DNA from: Bacteriovoracaceae bacterium UBA1018
GTDB taxonomy: Bacteria; Bdellovibrionota; UBA1018
Length of the DNA stretch: 7,788 nucleotides
NCBI GenBank assembly: GCA_002291495.1
Contig: DBAE01000139.1
Span: 440-8,227 of the forward strand
Direction: 5' to 3'
Each line of letters opens with the position of its first letter. Positions within the stretch are counted from its first letter, which is position 1. The position numbers and the translations under genes are program-made. Positions 5,909 through 7,788 of this stretch are shown here, in pieces. Below the pieces are notes generated by a model that was not told the DNA's origin, did not search any database, and saw nothing but the letters and a program-made list of their open reading frames with translations.

Positions 5909-7357
5909 ATGGTTGCTCGCATGACGACCTTGGGGCGACTACATCTCATCACTGGTACAATCACCGGAACAATTATTGGTGCAACACTATGCCTAACTTC
6001 TCTTGCTCAGGCAGATATTGAGGCCGAATTTAATCTGGACCTGATTCCCGAAGATCAAACGCTTGAGCTTGTGCAGCCGCCGGCTAAGATTGGGCCGTTA
6101 GAAATCTACAAACGAACTCAACTCGTGTTTGATCACTATAAGGTTCCGGAGGAACCCAACTATCAGACGGAGCTCGACCAGATTGAGAACGTGGGATCAG
6201 TCGGAGAATTCAATAAAATCCTCCAGATTCTCGATCCAAAAAAACAGTTTTCTAAATTCTTTTCAATTTCTACTACGGAGATCCAGGGCTTTGCGGATCG
6301 TTCGAGTAAAGCATATGCGGAAATGTCTCTAGGGCTCACTGAGATTGAATCAGACGAGCCTCAAAAACTGACATTGCAAGGTCTTAAGGTTGCGATTGAT
6401 CCTGGACATATGGGGACTGACCTTTGGGATGAATTGTCCGGCAAATATATCAAGGACTCCAAAGGAAATAAATTAAGTGAGGGTCTCTTAAATCTTCAAA
6501 CAGCTCTTTTGGTCGAAGAAGAGCTTAAGAAACTTGGAGTTCAAACACTGATCACTCGAAATGATCTAGTCCCAGTAACTTCGACGCCGTTTGAGTCTTT
6601 GGACGTAAAAGATTTTGCGAGAAAAGAATTGAGACTTCAATCTCTCGGAAACTGGTTTCAAACGCTCGTCAAAAATTCTGCTACTACCAAAGCGATGTTT
6701 TCCAACTTCTTAAAGAGTAGCAAAGTAAAGCATCTCTTTTCTGAGGTGATGAGAGGGGACTATTTCAACTTACGTGAAGATTTAGATGCGCGAGTTGATG
6801 TAATTGAAAAATTTGAGCCTGATATCACTTTGGTGATTCATTACGACGCCCAAGACAAGATCACAGTAAAGAATGGTAAAACGATTCGAGAAAAAGTTGT
6901 TATGCCCGGATTGAAAAATAGAACCAAGGCGTATGTTGTTGGCGCGTTTCAACCCGAAGAATTTTCGACTCGCGAGGCAAGAATGAATTTATTGCGTCAT
7001 GTAGCACAGCCAAAAGTTTTTCACGAGTCGGTGAAGCTGAGTAAATCCATTGTGAAGAAAATTCATGAGAACTTGGCAATCCCTTACGCGGTGAACGCTG
7101 ACCCCGACTATCCGGTGGTCGACCTCGGAAATGGTGTGCTTGCACGAAATCTTAGGGTGAGTCGAAAACTTCCTGGGCATGCGGTCTCATACTTAGAGTG
7201 CCTCTTTTATAATACACCAGCAGAATTTACCGCATTATCTAAGAAGGACTACGCGATGGAAATCGGGGGGGCCTCTTACTCTTATTCACAAAGACTTCTC
7301 GACGTAGCTCGAGCAATTAGCGCTGGTGTGGTTGAATATGTGGAAGGTCAGCAATAG
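5909..7357 (+). CDS. Exported N-acetylmuramoyl-L-alanine amidase (Amidase_3 family)
   Basis: This 482-residue zinc amidase should cleave the bond between N-acetylmuramic acid and L-alanine in peptidoglycan, in the periplasm. A signal peptide (residues 1-35) ends AQA before D36. Residues 36-155 form an N-terminal region I do not recognise. The catalytic domain starts at LQGLKVAIDPGHMGTD (156-171). The expected residues are H167 (DPGH), E191 (SEGLLNL), H311 (LVIHYD) and the catalytic glutamate E430 (VSYLECLFYNTPAEF). TLITRND (213-219) and LDARVDVIEKFEPD (292-305) match the usual segments before the second histidine, but they are separated by about 70 residues instead of roughly ten. This implies a helical insertion at about 226-287. 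The ATG at 5909 and one at 5921 both lack a clear ribosome binding site; either leaves a signal peptide. The close upstream lipoprotein gene suggests a shared transcript. It is convergent with the next gene, with no bases between the two stops. Confidence 0.88.
   Translation: MVARMTTLGRLHLITGTITGTIIGATLCLTSLAQADIEAEFNLDLIPEDQTLELVQPPAKIGPLEIYKRTQLVFDHYKVPEEPNYQTELDQIENVGSVGEFNKILQILDPKKQFSKFFSISTTEIQGFADRSSKAYAEMSLGLTEIESDEPQKLTLQGLKVAIDPGHMGTDLWDELSGKYIKDSKGNKLSEGLLNLQTALLVEEELKKLGVQTLITRNDLVPVTSTPFESLDVKDFARKELRLQSLGNWFQTLVKNSATTKAMFSNFLKSSKVKHLFSEVMRGDYFNLREDLDARVDVIEKFEPDITLVIHYDAQDKITVKNGKTIREKVVMPGLKNRTKAYVVGAFQPEEFSTREARMNLLRHVAQPKVFHESVKLSKSIVKKIHENLAIPYAVNADPDYPVVDLGNGVLARNLRVSRKLPGHAVSYLECLFYNTPAEFTALSKKDYAMEIGGASYSYSQRLLDVARAISAGVVEYVEGQQ
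5948..5983 (+). repeat. Three degenerate 12-base tandem repeats in the amidase signal peptide
   Basis: ATCACTGGTACA, ATCACCGGAACA and ATTATTGGTGCA follow each other without a gap. They encode ITGT-ITGT-IIGA, the hydrophobic core of the signal peptide. The first two units differ at two wobble positions only. Confidence 0.65.
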
Positions 7358-7362
7358 CTATT
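7353..7362. other. Palindrome holding two abutting convergent stop codons
   Basis: AATAGCTATT is self-complementary. The plus-strand TAG (7355-7357) ends the amidase and the minus-strand TAG (7358-7360) ends the next gene, with no base between. It is followed on the plus strand by a T-run (7361-7366), but without a loop it is not a standard terminator. Confidence 0.6.
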
Positions 7363-7788
7363 TTTTGCGACCTGTTTTGCAGGTCTCTAAGAACATTCGT
7401 CCGGCATAAACTTTTTTGTTTATAGTGAGTTCCGCAGCTCCTTCCACCGTTGCCCAAATCTGTTCAGGATTCTCAGATGGAATCTCAATCATCAGTTCAG
7501 ATGTCGGTGATTTGAGATGAAGATCCATTGATACGTCGTCGTGTTGAAAGTGAACTATTCCGCCAGCGTGGATTGTCGGGGTGATGATGGGCAAGTAGGC
7601 TGGTTCCTTCAGCTGATAGTGACCTTTGGCGAGATTAAACCCAGACCGTATGATCTGATCGTCTTTCTGTAAATAGAGATAACCACCTGGATTTCCAAAG
7701 ACGTTCCACCCTTGGCCAATAAAATGGAACCATGTCCAACCTGGGCCTAAATTCTCAGGAGCATCGTTTAGGCGGCCCTGTTCATGAT
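7358..7788 (-). CDS. Unidentified protein, C-terminal part (cut by right edge)
   Basis: The minus-strand frame is open from its TAG stop to the window edge, giving 142 visible residues; the start lies outside. The TTG at 7594 is internal, because the reading frame and protein-like composition continue upstream of it. The visible part is rich in glycine and aromatic residues (LGPGWTWFHFIGQGWNVFG, then NPGGYLYLQKDDQIIRSG). It continues as short alternating strands (IVHFQHDDVSMDLHLKSPTS, SELMIEIPS) and ends EGAAELTINKKVYAGRMFLE plus a basic tail. This looks all-beta. The pattern of a 'GW.WF' strand followed near the end by 'EGA..... GR.(F/Y)LE' recalls CrtC/AttH-type lipocalin-like proteins, but the resemblance is weak and from memory. 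There is no membrane segment in the visible part. It is convergent with the amidase. Confidence 0.6.
   Translation of the reverse strand, partial: HEQGRLNDAPENLGPGWTWFHFIGQGWNVFGNPGGYLYLQKDDQIIRSGFNLAKGHYQLKEPAYLPIITPTIHAGGIVHFQHDDVSMDLHLKSPTSELMIEIPSENPEQIWATVEGAAELTINKKVYAGRMFLETCKTGRKK
7369..7385. repeat. Perfect 6-bp inverted repeat near the convergent gene ends
   Basis: GACCTG (7369-7374) and CAGGTC (7380-7385) flank the loop TTTTG. The element lies within the last codons of the right-edge gene and just after the amidase stop. The T-run is upstream of the stem on the plus strand, and no T-run follows on the minus strand, so it is not a standard intrinsic terminator. It could protect the amidase message from 3' decay. 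Confidence 0.4.

Noticed and set aside
6900..7180. Two minus-strand frames of 63-81 codons within the amidase
   Set aside because: They are antisense to the conserved C-terminal catalytic part of the amidase and have no ribosome binding site or recognisable sequence.
7369..7385. Intrinsic terminator for the amidase or the right-edge gene
   Set aside because: The hairpin is perfect, but the T-run lies before it on the plus strand and no T-run follows it on the minus strand.

Overview
The window reads as a compact chromosomal segment of a Gram-negative bacterium. Evidence for this is a lipoprotein with a classical lipobox, a secreted peptidoglycan amidase of the Amidase_3 type, and a RimK-type ribosomal protein modifier. 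The three-gene ABC cluster of the GldA/GldF/GldG kind, next to a DHH phosphoesterase, small uncharacterised genes and mid-range GC content, suggests the Bdellovibrionota or another former deltaproteobacterial lineage. That placement is inference from gene content, not a database match. Coding density is very high and no gene-free stretch reaches 300 bases. I see no tRNA, rRNA, CRISPR array, insertion sequence, phage gene or attachment site.

Left part (1-3299, all minus strand, read right to left): a DHH-family phosphoesterase (NrnA-like) starting at a TTG codon, then an ABC ATPase, a six-helix ABC-2 permease, and the N-terminal part of a GldG-like membrane protein that runs off the left edge. 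The last three are tightly spaced (31 and 6 bases apart) and form one operon for a Gld-type ABC complex. A candidate promoter lies in the 83-base gap between the phosphoesterase and the ATPase.

Middle part (3300-4671): a 106-residue plus-strand protein of unknown function starts 41 bases from the phosphoesterase start (divergent) and ends 14 bases from the end of rimK (convergent). rimK, on the minus strand, encodes an ATP-grasp ligase close to E. coli RimK in length, motifs and residue numbering. It is divergent from the next plus-strand gene across a 72-base gap.

Right part (4672-7788): a beta-propeller lipoprotein and, 34 bases later, an exported N-acetylmuramoyl-L-alanine amidase form a probable two-gene cell-envelope unit. 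The amidase keeps its four expected catalytic and zinc-site residues but carries an unusually long helical insertion in the catalytic domain. Its stop codon abuts the stop codon of a convergent minus-strand gene that is cut by the right edge. The visible C-terminal part of that gene is an aromatic-rich, beta-rich protein I cannot assign with confidence.

Overall the window is mostly ordinary housekeeping and envelope biology. The points most worth a second look are the amidase insertion, the lipoprotein-amidase pairing, the orphan 106-residue gene and the unassigned protein at the right edge. Several start codons were chosen from ribosome binding sites rather than from the longest possible reading frame.
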